Assembly (NCBI GenBank): GCA_963580285.1
Contig: OY757024.1
Location: 119,412,045 to 119,476,044 of the forward strand
From: Lucinisca nassula
Taxonomy: Eukaryota > Mollusca > Bivalvia > Lucinida > Lucinidae
Length of the DNA: 64,000 nucleotides
Reading direction: 5' to 3'
In this document: in pieces, positions 22,746 to 33,489 of the stretch
How the letters are laid out: every line of letters begins with the position of its first letter
Numbering within the stretch: position 1 is the stretch's first letter
The notes under the pieces: model-generated
Told to the model about the DNA's origin: nothing
Database searches by the model: none
Seen by the model: only the letters and a program-made list of their open reading frames with translations
Position numbers and translations under genes: made by a program

Positions 22746-23438
22746 TTATAAGTTAGTATTTTGAGAATAGAAAGAAATGCGTTTATTCACTAGTTTTAAA
22801 ATGCGTAGTTTCCAGTCCTTAAGGGCTTTTTGCTCAACATACTCTCGCTTACACCATCGATTACCGAATTCATTCAAGGAAGCAGCGATTTCATCTCTAC
22901 ATTTACTGAAATCAATTTTAGAAGGAAACCGATATTTCGGTCCTTTTGAAATTATATTCCTTATCCTAGAATCAGGAATAATTTTCAAATTGCCAGTAAT
23001 TAAATGACCAGCAGCAGGATAGCAATACTTTGAGTTTTTACATTCACATGAATCAGGAGTATAAGTATCAATACCAAGATCTGAAACAAGTTTATTGAAA
23101 TTGAAAATAATAGATCTAACAGGTTTGTTATAGTTATAGTAAATTATAGGTGTTTCAGTATTTTGAAAATAAGCAGGAATGGAAGAAAGCACCGATCTCT
23201 CACGGAAGATACTGGGCAAATCTATAAAATCCATACCCTTATTAATGAAGGATAATTTGAAGAAATGGCGTTTATGATTAATTTCGGAATCAATGGAAGG
23301 ACGGAGAGTATGCTGAGTATAGCCTCTAGTTTTGAGAGCCGCATCATATAACTGATGAGAACTATCGTAGAATTTATTCGCCTCGGTGTCCAGAAGACGT
23401 AAAACAGAAACGGGTAATGAACTTAAAAATGAAAGCAT
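22746..23438 (-). CDS. Naiad linker region with CxC motif
   Basis: 230 codons linking endonuclease to RT. The motif SCECKNSKYCYPAAGH holds the CxC signature described for the N-terminal-endonuclease PLE clade (Naiad/Chlamys). It follows the endonuclease in the same frame, 12 codons after a UGA. The last codons are cut by the nested insertion. Confidence 0.8.
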   Translation of the reverse strand: MLSFLSSLPVSVLRLLDTEANKFYDSSHQLYDAALKTRGYTQHTLRPSIDSEINHKRHFFKLSFINKGMDFIDLPSIFRERSVLSSIPAYFQNTETPIIYYNYNKPVRSIIFNFNKLVSDLGIDTYTPDSCECKNSKYCYPAAGHLITGNLKIIPDSRIRNIISKGPKYRFPSKIDFSKCRDEIAASLNEFGNRWCKREYVEQKALKDWKLRILKLVNKRISFYSQNTNL

Positions 23439-23474
23439 AGAGTGGCGTCCATGATTTAATAATAAAATTGACAG

Positions 23475-23906
23475 TCACTTCAGTCTAGTATTGTTTCGTT
23501 TAAACGCACGTGATTTACGTTTACAGTTACCATTGTTCCTGGTGCCGTGAGATCTAATTCTGCGTTTTCGACATTCCAGGAGTGAGAAAATATCAAAGTC
23601 CGGCATTCTGGAAATATTACCCTCATGATAAATGTTGTCATTAAATCCCAGTGGAAAAGGGGTCTGTAAAAATTTAATCCATTTCAGTTCAGCTTCATGA
23701 CTTTTGATTATTTTGAATCTAGATGTAGAATTTGCATCGTAATAAAGTTTTTCCACTGGTTGTATAACAATGTTATTTACAGAATGACCTGTACGTCGAA
23801 AGTGACTGTACAAGAAAGTGTCAGTTTTCTTAGGCTTACTCATTCTACGATAATGCTCGTTCAATCTAGTTTTAAGCATGCGGTTAGTTTGACCGACGTA
23901 CTGCAT
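23475..23906 (-). CDS. Naiad GIY-YIG endonuclease, N-terminally truncated
   Basis: 143 codons. QYVGQTNRMLKTRLNEH is the YIG half of a GIY-YIG nuclease followed by the catalytic-helix arginine and a histidine. A second histidine comes in the RRTGHS stretch, as in the CCHH arrangement of PLE endonucleases. The basic tail (KRKSRAFKRNN) may bind DNA. The domain nicks target DNA to prime reverse transcription. The frame ends in TGA but continues in the same frame into the linker, so this stop is probably a selenocysteine codon. Confidence 0.82.
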   Translation of the reverse strand: MQYVGQTNRMLKTRLNEHYRRMSKPKKTDTFLYSHFRRTGHSVNNIVIQPVEKLYYDANSTSRFKIIKSHEAELKWIKFLQTPFPLGFNDNIYHEGNISRMPDFDIFSLLECRKRRIRSHGTRNNGNCKRKSRAFKRNNTRLK

Positions 23907-24083
23907 ATTACAGTTTGCATATTACATATTACAGTCAGTTCTGTGAATGTTGGCAACTTGCCAAGTGCAAGGGAGATAAATCTGTTCTGTAATGTAAACA
24001 AAACAAAAAAGTAGTTCCGGCAGCAACTGTGAAAATAAAAAAGGTCATGTTATTTTCACAGTGTGACAATATATATATTTTCC

Positions 24084-25160
24084 CAGTGTGAAAATATCAT
24101 TTTTATCTGTTTTTGTTATGCATTGATTTCACTGCAATGTATAAAATATTGTGTATTCTTTCAACCTTCAAAACTGGAGTATATGCAGTATAACCGTCTG
24201 TGTCCCCTCTTCGGGTTTTTGTTGTTGATTTGAGGTGTAACGTCCCCACCAACACTATAAAAGTCATTTTGGAGACGTTGCTTTCGATTTTATGGGAGTT
24301 TACCCGACATTGAGATGAAATGATATCTAAAGTCCTGTCATCCGATGAAACCAATAGGGTTTATAAGTATGGACGGTCTGACTCGCACCACCTGGACAGG
24401 CTTGGATCCTCTAATCGGTTACCAGTACTCATGTGCGGTCGGTTACGGCTCTGCGAGGAAGCATCGTGCAGCCTATCTATTTCTTCAAGCCCCGATGAAC
24501 GGGTCCCCTCTTAGGGTTTAGTTGAATTGGAAGAAAAATAGCGAAAATGCTCATTTGTGACTACTTCGAACGGTTTAAAATTAAACAGCACTGGTCGTTC
24601 CGGTCGTTAGTTCATCGATAAAGTAGCCCGGGATCAACAGAAAAAACAAGCTTCGCGGCGACTGTATTCTTGATCTGTTACAGAAAGCGAAGTGAAAGAA
24701 GCAAAACTTAAATTTAGAGAACACTTGTTCGCTTGTGATTGATGAAAACCTGAAAATTTTATGGCAAACGTTTGTGCCGAATTTTGAGTTGCTGCTTCAT
24801 TCCATGCGAGAAAAACATGTTTCCTGCCAGTGACAGACAGAGGCGGATTAGAATTGCAAAGTGGACTTATTTAACTTGTATAATTCATAATGAGCAGGTG
24901 AAAAAATGCATTTTCGAAAAAGATACGCCGGGTAAAAATTAGGTAACCCCACAAAAATTTGAGCCGAAGTGCCCCTCCCCCCTATAGTAATATAGTACCC
25001 AATATATATATATATATATATTTGTTTCATTTTTTCTTCTTTTTTATGATTCAAGTCCCTATGATTTAAGGTTCCCACACTGACCATTATAAGGCGGTTT
25101 TTTGTCCAAATTTATTTTTGTTATAGTGCGTCTTTGAATGTGTGTATCATCTATATATAT
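24084..25160. repeat. Duplicated segment 2, copy 1
   Basis: Matches 30836-31156 plus 32060-32819. Copy 2 is split by a Naiad fragment (31157-32059), so this copy preserves the empty site near 24397-24410 (TGGACAGGCTTGGATCC). It includes a SINE-like repeat (24215-24515) and an AT microsatellite near 25000-25020. Confidence 0.8.
24215..24515 (-). repeat. Dispersed SINE-like repeat
   Basis: Member of the family at 50215-50510, 48168-48465 and 59437-59745. The end near 24215 (TAACGTCCCCACCAACACT) is the reverse complement of the SINE 3' end, whose tail in the better copy is CAAA-rich. Confidence 0.7.
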
Positions 25161-25377
25161 AACCTATGTAGTACCAGGAACCCCACAAGGTGTACTTGGC
25201 AAACAGTGCAGGCCCAGATCAGACGTTCTGCGGCATCTGATCTGGATATTCACTGTTTGCGAAAAGTTAAGCCATTTTCCAAGTAAATTTTGAAGAAAAA
25301 ACAACAACCTGAAACCCCCAACTTAAACGAACTCCTGCTATATATACTGAGCCAAACATGTAATGCAACACAGATAT

Positions 25378-25806
25378 GAATGTATTCATTGCTCTTAAAG
25401 GAACTCATTTTTTATTTTTCTTTGCCTTCACTGCAGCTGGTGTTGTGCCGTGTGGCGGCCGTAAAACGTCTCCCCGTACATCAACCATAGTGTAGTTTAT
25501 ATGTTACTTTTGTTCCTTTGAGATCAGCGTGAATATTCTGAGAAATCAGAAATAATAATTGGTTTAGACTATAATACTATACAGGTTTTTAATTTTTTGG
25601 ACCCCAATTTGATTTATATCAGTCTTTGTATCGACTGCCTATTCGAAATTTGCAAAATTGCAGTATGTTTCCTCTGGCTTTCTTTGCAGGATCATTACAG
25701 GGTCACTGATGAGGCTTTATTAGCCGAAACTACGTAGAATGGCCCATCTTCTTTCATATGAATGTTTTCATTGCTCTTAAAGGAACTCATTTTTTATTTT
25801 TATTTA
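25378..25806 (+). mobile_element. Retrozyme, one full monomer plus partial tail
   Basis: About 45 nt of retrozyme tail followed by one complete 383-bp unit, inserted into duplicated segment 1 (absent from 13030-13040 in the other copy). It proves that this family is mobile. The hammerhead at 25700-25745 has intact CTGATGA and GAAA but GTAGAA where the active form has GTAGTA, so the base paired to the core A at the cleavage site is lost. Confidence 0.82.
25700..25745 (+). ncRNA. Hammerhead ribozyme, cleavage-site mutant
   Basis: Core intact up to stem III. The U before the cleaved base is A, and stem I has a G-U wobble (GGGTCA with TGGCCC). Probably inactive. Confidence 0.75.
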
Positions 25807-27815
25807 TATTTTCCTAGTAATTCCTGGTGCGGGATATTCTGGATGACATATGTTGCTGAATTTTCACCAGTGAATGATTTGGTTTCATCGATTTCGTTTT
25901 CCAGAGCATGGTTTATGGAGATCGAAACCGATTGTTCAAAAGAGTAATTTTGATTCCATGCGCTTCCGGAGACATCTGGAAGGCCAAATTTTCCAGAATT
26001 CCTTTTTAAACGATAAAGGAAAGATTATGTCATTTAAAAATGTATTTCACATTGTCTGAAAATTTAACGACAAATTTCTAACGACTGACATGTTGTCGTT
26101 TTTACTGAAAATTCCATAGACAACAATATAAAATTAAAGTGGTGACAAATTCCAACAATGGGATTTGAAATGAAAACTTTGTGAACTCCGTTTACTTTTA
26201 TTTTTGTTGGGCGTTAGAAAACAAAATTCTGTGGAATTATTACATTAGGACTCAGAACTGTCTTAGACAAATTCTGAAATTGCCAATTGGACCCTTTATG
26301 CCATTGTTGCATAATTTATTGTCTGGCAGCGAAAACATGCTGTCGCTTGTGATCAAAGTTAATGAAAAATTATTGATTAACAATACAATTAATCATTACA
26401 CAAAAAGATCTCAGCAATATTCTCAGAAAACGATCCTCATTACAGGTGTACGAATGCATGTCACATGCCGCGTTCTTGAAAATGACAATGTATTTCATTT
26501 TTAACAAACACCCTAGCTCCAGAATTTGGTCTGTTTCTTGAACAGATCGAAACAGAACGTTGAAAGCAAAGTGCTGCTGGATGCTTGGGACATTGGCCCG
26601 TGTTATTATATAGACGATTTGTAGAATATATATATACACTTTGCTGATTATTATCAATACAAACCACTGTTGTATTTTAACTTTGGCTCAGTATATAAGG
26701 AGGAATATTACATTTGGTGCAAAAAGGGTAAAACTGACGGCCTCAAAAAAAACAGTGTTCACTGGGCCATTAAACTGCAATTTCCTGGATCATAACATCA
26801 GGTGACCACACTAATAATAAAACTTTGGCCAGAATAAGCAACTCATGATTGCATCCATTCCGAATATGTATTTTGGGGGGGACAAACATTTTGAACTGGA
26901 AAGTAGAAGTAAAACATAGATCTGGAATCGATACAATTAACTTACTCCACCCATCAAAGACACCAAAGGGAAAGAAACACGACCTGACCATAATGGAAAC
27001 CTAAACAAAGGAAGGCCATAAGGATAGTTACTTTCCCACAAAATGGCCATATGGTCATCCAAATAAAAAGACACAAGTTATACACACAGTAAGTAACAAA
27101 CAACAACATAAATAAACCGCCACAGAAGAACCGCCTTGGAACGGTCAGTGGAAAGATTTCCACTGGGAGGGCTTAAATCGATTTTACGTGGCCACAATCC
27201 TCGCCCTTACTTCCGTCTCGATTTATACAAATAATATGTTCAGTCCGCATGAAGGCCTCCTAACTCATCAATGTAACATCTCCGTGAACACAAAAAAATC
27301 CAAGAACCACAGAGGTGAGACAACGGTAAGGACTCGACAGCAAGAAACCACTGAAATGCTGGAGCAAAAGAAAACCAACAGATAGACTCCGATGGGCCCA
27401 ACCAGAAAAAGAACATAGGGCAGCAACCAACATTACCAAGAATTAGACCTCTCTAATTCTCAATAAGCCTTTACGTTGACGCCGTCATAGAATCTGAGGC
27501 CTGGCCCACCGGCGTGCAATTAAAGAGGGAAGCAAAGATTCCAATCGTGATTGGGTTAACTACCATGCATGCAGTCTTTCGTATAAAATCCATGTTGTAA
27601 CCAATCTTTTTATATCGAAGAATGATTTTACGAAATAGGGTGCTGAAGTCATTGCGGTTATATATTTTTCTGAATTTATATACTAAGTCACCATTAAATT
27701 CAGGTTCCGATAGACCTTGTTGCAGAAGAGATTTAAGTCCAATATTGAATTTTGAAATTAAATCAGAATGGCGGCTATAAAATTTTGAAATGTCTTTGCG
27801 TAGTTTATGGTACCG

Positions 27816-28631
27816 CTAACCCTGATTAAGGAGTTTAGCCGTTAATAATTTATTACGAGTGTTGAAGTCAGTTACATGACTACACACTCTAGCAAATCGA
27901 ATTAATTGCGAAATATAAACGCCATAGGATGGCGCACGAGGAACATCACCATCCAAAAAAGGAAAATTTACAATCTCAACATCAAAGTCATCGCGTTTAT
28001 CATAAATTTTGCACGAAACAAACCCATCTACAATAGATAGATGTATATCCAAAATCGGGGCTTCGGTATCAGAAGAATTTGCTTTCTTTAACTGAAGTTC
28101 TGGGGGGTAAATCTGACTGATCAAACCATCGAAATAGGTATTATCAATGTTTAATAAATCATCTAAATATCTAGGAGTGGAGCTAAAAGCTTCAATAATT
28201 TCAGATTGGTTATCAATGGAAAGCGACAACATGAAGTCTCTTTCATAACAATACAAGAACAGATCAGCCACAAGAGGGGCAAAATTCGTACCCATTGGAA
28301 TACCTACAATTTGTCTAAATAACTTAGTAACGAATCTAATATAAATATTGTCAAGTAGAAAGATGAGGGCATCACACACTTTCTGACATGACCAAAGTGT
28401 ATAATTCTTATGCTCTTTAGAAGTGAAAAATGCATTTCTGACATTACATGCAAGATAGAGAGAATCTTCTCTGTGAAAAGCCCATTCAATTAAATCATTA
28501 AGCTTTTCTTTTATAAGATTATGAGGAAGTGTAGTGTAACGAATGGAAAAATCGTAAGTAGAATGACTTGAAGCACGAAAATGTCTGGATATCAATTTAT
28601 TTAAAACCTCATTCGAATTTTTATAGACCAA
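27816..28631 (-). pseudogene. Naiad reverse transcriptase
   Basis: 271 codons. Motif A region YDFSIRYTTLPH, motif B GIPMGTNFAPLVADLFLY (Cys to Phe), motif C PRYLDDLLNI with both aspartates, motif D-like ILDIHLSIVDG. It ends in a stop in the thumb (KLLNQG). The upstream part is shifted by the insertion near 28655. Confidence 0.8.
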
Positions 28632-29492
28632 AACAGATTTCTTCCTGATCTTTCAAAGATCTTTCAAAACTCATATTTGATTTTTATTTATCACAATATT
28701 TAATCACATGCGTTTTTAATAGCAGTTAGACAGGAAGTTAATAATTTGGAAAGTTCAGTGGTAGTGCAAGAGCTAGAATTTGTAATAAACCGTGCTTTGT
28801 AAGGTCTTTTATGAAGTTTTGGTAACCAGTATAGCGTAGGAAGCTTGTCTTGGCCTTCGGTAATACACACAGCAAACTTGATGGCTGAATGACAAACATG
28901 TTTATCTACTATAGCTCTCTCTTCAGCTAAAGGCTGAAGTTCATAGGCCTTAGTACCACCAAGCTCCTGCTTAAGCGTGTTAACATAGTGGAGCCGTCAC
29001 AAAACGACGCATTGTTAGCGGCCTTGTCTGCAGGGGCCAAAACAAACTTCTTATGAAATTCTTGAATACCTAGTTTAAGATGACGTAAAGACGTCCTGGG
29101 CTTAGGAGGTAATAAGTTAGTATTTTGAGAATAGAAAGAAATGCGTTTATTCACTGGTTTTAAAATTCTAAGTTTCCAGTCCTTAAGGGCTTTATGCTCA
29201 ACATACTCTCGCTTACACCATCGATTACCGAATTCATTCAAGGAAGCAGCGATTTCATCTCTACATTTACTGATATCAATTTTAGAAATAAACCGATATT
29301 TCGGTCCTTTAGAAATTATATTCCGAGCCTAGAATCAGGAATAATTTTCAAATTGCCAATAATTACATGACCAGCAGCAGGATAGCAATACCCTGAGTTT
29401 TTACAATCACATGAATCAGGAGTATTAGTATAATTATCAAGATCAGAAACAAGTTTATTGAAATTAAAAATGATAGATCTAACAGGTTTGTT

Positions 29493-29801
29493 TTATCTAT
29501 AGCAAATTATAGGTGTTTCAGTATTTTGAAAATAAGAAGGAATGGAAGAAAGCACCGATCTCTCACGGAAGATACTGGACAATTCTATAAAATCCATATC
29601 CTTATTAATGAAGGATATTTTGAAGAAAAAGCGTTTATGATTAATTTCAGAATCAATGCAAGGACGGTGAGAATGCTGAGTATAGCCTCTAGTTAAGAGA
29701 GCCGCATCATATAACTGATTAGACCTATCGTAGAATTTATTCGCCTCGGTGTCCAGAAGACGTAAAACAGAAACGGGTAATGAACTTAAAAATGAAAGCA
29801 T
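29493..29801 (-). pseudogene. Naiad linker, N-terminal part
   Basis: 102 codons starting MLSFLSSLPVSVLRLLD. It is in the same frame as, and 12 codons after, the UGA at 29838-29840. It stops before the CxC motif because of a substitution near 29493. Confidence 0.7.
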
Positions 29802-30213
29802 AGAGTGGCGTCCATGATTTAATAATATAATTGATAGTCACTTCAGTCAAGTATCGTTTCGTTTAAACGCACGTGATTTACGTTTAAAGTTACCATTTCT
29901 CCTGGTGCCGTGAGATCTAGTTCTGCGCTTTCGACATTCCAGTAGCGAGACAATATCAAAGTCCGGCATTTTGGAAATATTACCCTCATGATAAATGTTG
30001 TCATTAAATCCCAGTGGAAAAGGGGTCTGTAAAAATTTTATCCATTTCAGTTCAGCCTCATGTCTTTTGATGATTTTGAATCTAGATGTAGAATTTGCAT
30101 CGTATTAAAGTTTTTCCACTGGTTGTATAATAATGTTTTTTACCGAATGACCTGTACGTCGAATGTGACGGTAAAAGAAAGTGTCAGTTATCTTAGGCTT
30201 ACTCATTCTACGA

Positions 30214-30822
30214 TAAGGCGTTGAACTCCCATTTAATGTGGTCATATAATTAGCAGTCTTATATAAAGATTTTAGCGATAAAGATCTATATAAAGATCTT
30301 ATATAGCGATGTATAAAGATTGGGTACAACATCAGTATTATAAATCAGACTGCATGCATGGTGGTTAACCCAGTCACGGTTGGCAACTTTGCTTCCCTCT
30401 TGATTGCACACCGGTGGGTCGGGCTTAAGATTATATGACGGTTACAGCGTAAAAACATAAATGGAATTGAATTTTATTTTAGTACTCTTTATGTTGGTTG
30501 GCGCCTGATGCTCCGTCTTTGGTCGGGCCCCTCGTAGTCTAACTGTTAGTTTTCTTTTGCTCCAGCAATTCTGTTGTTGTATGCTGTCGAATCCTCAACC
30601 TTGTTTAATCTCTGTAGTTGTTTGATTTGTTTGTTCTCGGATATGTTACACTAAACATTAATGAATCCGTGTTAGTTTCAGAGTATAGCTGGACGTTAAA
30701 ATAGAGTAGTTTTATGCCTAAATGTTTTAACGGTACTTAGTTTTAATTGAAAAAAAGGTTTAGCTTGCACACTTAACACAAAAATCAAGTACCCATAGTC
30801 TATATTTTGGAGAAATAAGAGC
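30214..30822 (+). mobile_element. Naiad-type PLE, second subfamily, continuation of duplicated segment 1
   Basis: Matches 14141-14750. Contains the diverged C-terminus (GATTGGGTACAACATC) and 3'UTR with the CGTAAAAACATAAATGG word. Confidence 0.75.
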
Positions 30823-30835
30823 AGTGTATCCACAG

Positions 30836-31156
30836 TGTGAAAATATCATTTTTATCTGTTTTTGATATGCATTGATTTCACTGCAGAGTATAAAATATTG
30901 TGTGTTCTTTCAACCTTCAAAACTGGAGTATATGCAGTATAACCGTCTGTGTCCCCTCTTGGGGTTTTTGTTGTTGATTTGAGTTGTAACGTCCTCATCA
31001 ACACTGTATAGGTCATTTTTGAGACGTTGCTTTAAATTTTATGGGACGTTTACTCTACATTGAGATGAAATGATATCTAAAGTCCCTGTCATCCGATGAA
31101 ACCAATAGGGTTTATAAGTATGAACGGTCCGTCTCGCACCACTTTGCCTGGACAGT
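30836..31156. repeat. Duplicated segment 2, copy 2, left part
   Basis: Matches 24084-24400. Interrupted by the Naiad insertion that follows. Confidence 0.75.
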
Positions 31157-32059
31157 TTATCGGTACCATAAACTACGCAAAGCCTTTTCAAAATTTTATA
31201 GACGCCATTCTGATTTAATTTCAAAATTCAATATTGGACTTAAATCTCTTCTGCAACAAGGTCTATCGGAACCCGAATTTTATGGTGACTTAGTATATAA
31301 ATTCAGAAAAATATATAACCGCAATGACTTCAGCACCCAATTTCGTAAAATCATTGTTCGATATAAAAAGATTGGGTACAACATGGATATTATACGACAG
31401 ACTGCATGCATGGTAGTTAACCCAATCACGGTTGGCAACTTTGCTTTCCTCTTTAATTGCACGCCGGTGGGTCAGGCCTCAGATTCTATGACGGCTCCAA
31501 CGTAAAGGCTTATTGAGAATTAGAGAGATAATGCTGGTTGGTGCCTGATGCTCTGTCTCTGGTCGGGCTCATCGGAGTCTTACTCTCGGTTTTCCTTTGC
31601 TCCAGCATTTCAGTGGTTTCTTGCTGTCGAGTCCTCAACGTTGTCTCACCTTTGTGGTCTTTTGATTTTTGTGTTCACGGAGATGTTAGTTGATGAGTTA
31701 TGAGGCCTTCATGCGGACTGAACAAATTATTTATCTAAATCGCGACGGAAGTAAGGGCGAGGATTGTGGCCACGTAAAATCGATTTAAGCCCCCCAGTGG
31801 GAATCTTCCACTGACCGTTCTTCTGTGGCGATTTATTTATGTTGTTGTTTGTTACTTACTGTGTGTATCACTTGTGTCTTTTAATTTTGGATGGCCACAT
31901 GGCCATTTTGTGGGAAAGTAACTGTCCTTATGGCCTTCCTTTGTTTAGGTTTCCATTATGGTCTGGTCGCTTAATGTTTGTATTTCTTTCCCTTTGGTGT
32001 CTTTTTTTGGGTGGAGTAAGTTAATTGTATCAATTCCTGATCTTTGTTTTACTTCTACT
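31157..32059 (+). mobile_element. Naiad-type PLE, 5'-truncated insertion with empty site at 24400
   Basis: Begins at TCGGTACCATAAACTACGC (RT thumb) and ends at the terminal TTTACTTCTAC. The flanks GGACAG and TTAGATCCTC are adjacent in the uninterrupted copy at 24397-24412. It contains a SECIS-like fold with AUGA at 31488-31491, AAA following and UGAU at 31546-31549. Confidence 0.85.
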
Positions 32060-32819
32060 TAGATCCTCTAAATGGTTACCAGTACTCATGTGCGGTCGGT
32101 TTCAGCTCTGCGAGGAAGCATCAGACAGTCTATCTATTTCTTCAAGCCCCGATGAGCGAGGCCCCTCTTGGGGTTTAGTTGAATTGGAAGAAAAATAGCG
32201 AAAATGCTCATTTGTCACTACTTCGAACGGTTTAAAATTAAACAGCACCGGTCGTTCCGGTCGTTAGTTCATCGATAAAGTAGCCCGGGATCAACAGAAA
32301 AAAAAACAAGCTTCGCGGCGATTGTATTCTTGATCTGTTACAGAAAGCGAAGTGAAAGAAGCAAAACTTAAATTTAGAGAACACTTGTTCGCTTGTGATT
32401 GATGAAAACCTGAAAATTTTATGGCACACGGTTGTGCCGAATTTTGAGTTGCTGCTTCATTCCATGCGAGAAAAACATGTTTCCTGCCAGTGACAGACAG
32501 AGGCGGATTAGAATTGCAAAGTGGACTTATTTAACTTGTATAATTCATAATAAGCAGGTGAAAAAATGCATTTTCGAAAAAGATACGCCGGGGAAAATTA
32601 GGTAACCCCACAAAAATTGAGCCGAAGTGCCCCCTCCCCCTTATAGTAATATAGTACCAAAAATATATATTTTGTTTTGTTTCATTTTTTCTTCATTTTC
32701 ATGATTCAAGTCCCTATGATTTAAGGTTTCCACACTGACCACTATAAGGCGGTTCTTTTGTTCCAATTTATTTTTGTTATAGTTCGCTTTGTATGTGTGT
32801 ATCATCTATATATATGTTT
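32060..32819. repeat. Duplicated segment 2, copy 2, right part
   Basis: Matches 24405-25160. No coding content recognised. Confidence 0.75.
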
Positions 32820-33010
32820 TGTTTTGTATAGTCGTTTGGCCATTTCATTGGAAAGAAACTGTCCTTTTGACTTCCCGCTGTCTGTGTTTCCATAAGCATT
32901 TAGTTATTTCATGTTTGTGTTACTTTTCCTTTCGTGTCTCTGATGGGAGGTGTTGGTTAATTGATTAATTGTATAGATTCCTGGTCATTGCCTTTAATCT
33001 TACAACCAGT
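32720..33010 (+). mobile_element. Diverged Naiad-type 3'UTR
   Basis: Shares the order of signature words with the Naiad 3' end (CTGACC, AAGGCGGTTCTT, GGCCATTTCATTGG, CATGTTTGTGTT, TGATGGGAG, GATTCCTGGTCATTGCC) but with many substitutions. Likely an older subfamily. Confidence 0.6.
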
Positions 33011-33489
33011 GTACGTTTTTGTAACCTATAATGCCTTCTGCAAAGAGTGAAGTTTAGTTACCGGCAGCTGATACAGTTTGGTACGAATATGATGGCTGTT
33101 GTACATATTGAAGGAGAGTGTCAAATGTGACATCGGCATGAATATTTGGACCACTATAGTGCTGATGTCAATGACAACTCTCACGTTTTTGAGAGCTGCC
33201 AAAGAGCCTCATCATATTGACCCAGCTGCATGTTGAATATTGTAATTGGGCCCCGTCAAGCGATTTTGGTACTTATCGCCTATGCGAGCAGCGAAGGTTC
33301 AGGCGAGCCTGCGCATCCGCGCAGTCTCGCCAGAACCTTCGCTGCTCGCTCATACAATCAGTGAATCAAGAGGAACCTTCAGACAGAAAGCCATATCCCT
33401 GGCCCCTCTGAATGGCTGGGCATGCGCAGTTAAAATTTGTCATGACGGAATGCTCGAAGACCCAAATTCGCTTGGTGGGGCTCAATTGT
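33011..33489. other. No gene; contains a foldback hairpin
   Basis: Unique DNA with one hairpin at 33284-33349. Frames 33217-33411 and 33246-33524 cross the hairpin and are not credible genes. Confidence 0.5.
33284..33349. repeat. Foldback hairpin, 23-bp arms
   Basis: Arms 33284-33306 and 33327-33349 pair with one mismatch around a core containing GCGCATCCGCGC. The same core occurs in the hairpin at 47177-47242, so it is a dispersed MITE-like family. Confidence 0.8.

Larger units (their letters stand above)
22685..23921 (-). mobile_element. Naiad-type PLE, minus copy, 5' half (endonuclease and linker)
   Basis: The 5' half of the interrupted element. Reading from 23906: GIY-YIG endonuclease (23475-23906), an in-frame UGA at 23475-23477, twelve sense codons, then the linker (22746-23438). 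It is truncated just before the YVG motif, so the first two UGA sites are absent. Its 3' edge, EFHKK, joins exactly to the FVLAPADK start at 20652 across the nested copy. Confidence 0.85.
25161..26900. repeat. Duplicated segment 1, copy 2 (with a retrozyme inside)
   Basis: Matches 12816-14140. It differs by an insertion at about 25377-25806. It ends exactly where the Naiad copy 26901-30213 starts. Frames inside (26181-26504 plus, 26370-26657 minus) have no recognised motif. Confidence 0.8.
26901..30213 (-). mobile_element. Naiad-type PLE, long minus copy with an empty-site counterpart
   Basis: 3.3 kb from the 3' terminus (26901) to a truncation inside the endonuclease at about 30213. The paralogous site 14138-14143 lacks it (CTGGAAGGCGTTG), so both ends can be fixed. 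Frames: 27816-28631 (RT), 28927-29241 (end of linker), 29493-29801 (linker start). An in-frame UGA lies at 29838-29840 (third site). Around 28655-28690 a small insertion carries a retrozyme-like tail. The SECIS-like UGAU is lost here. Confidence 0.87.
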
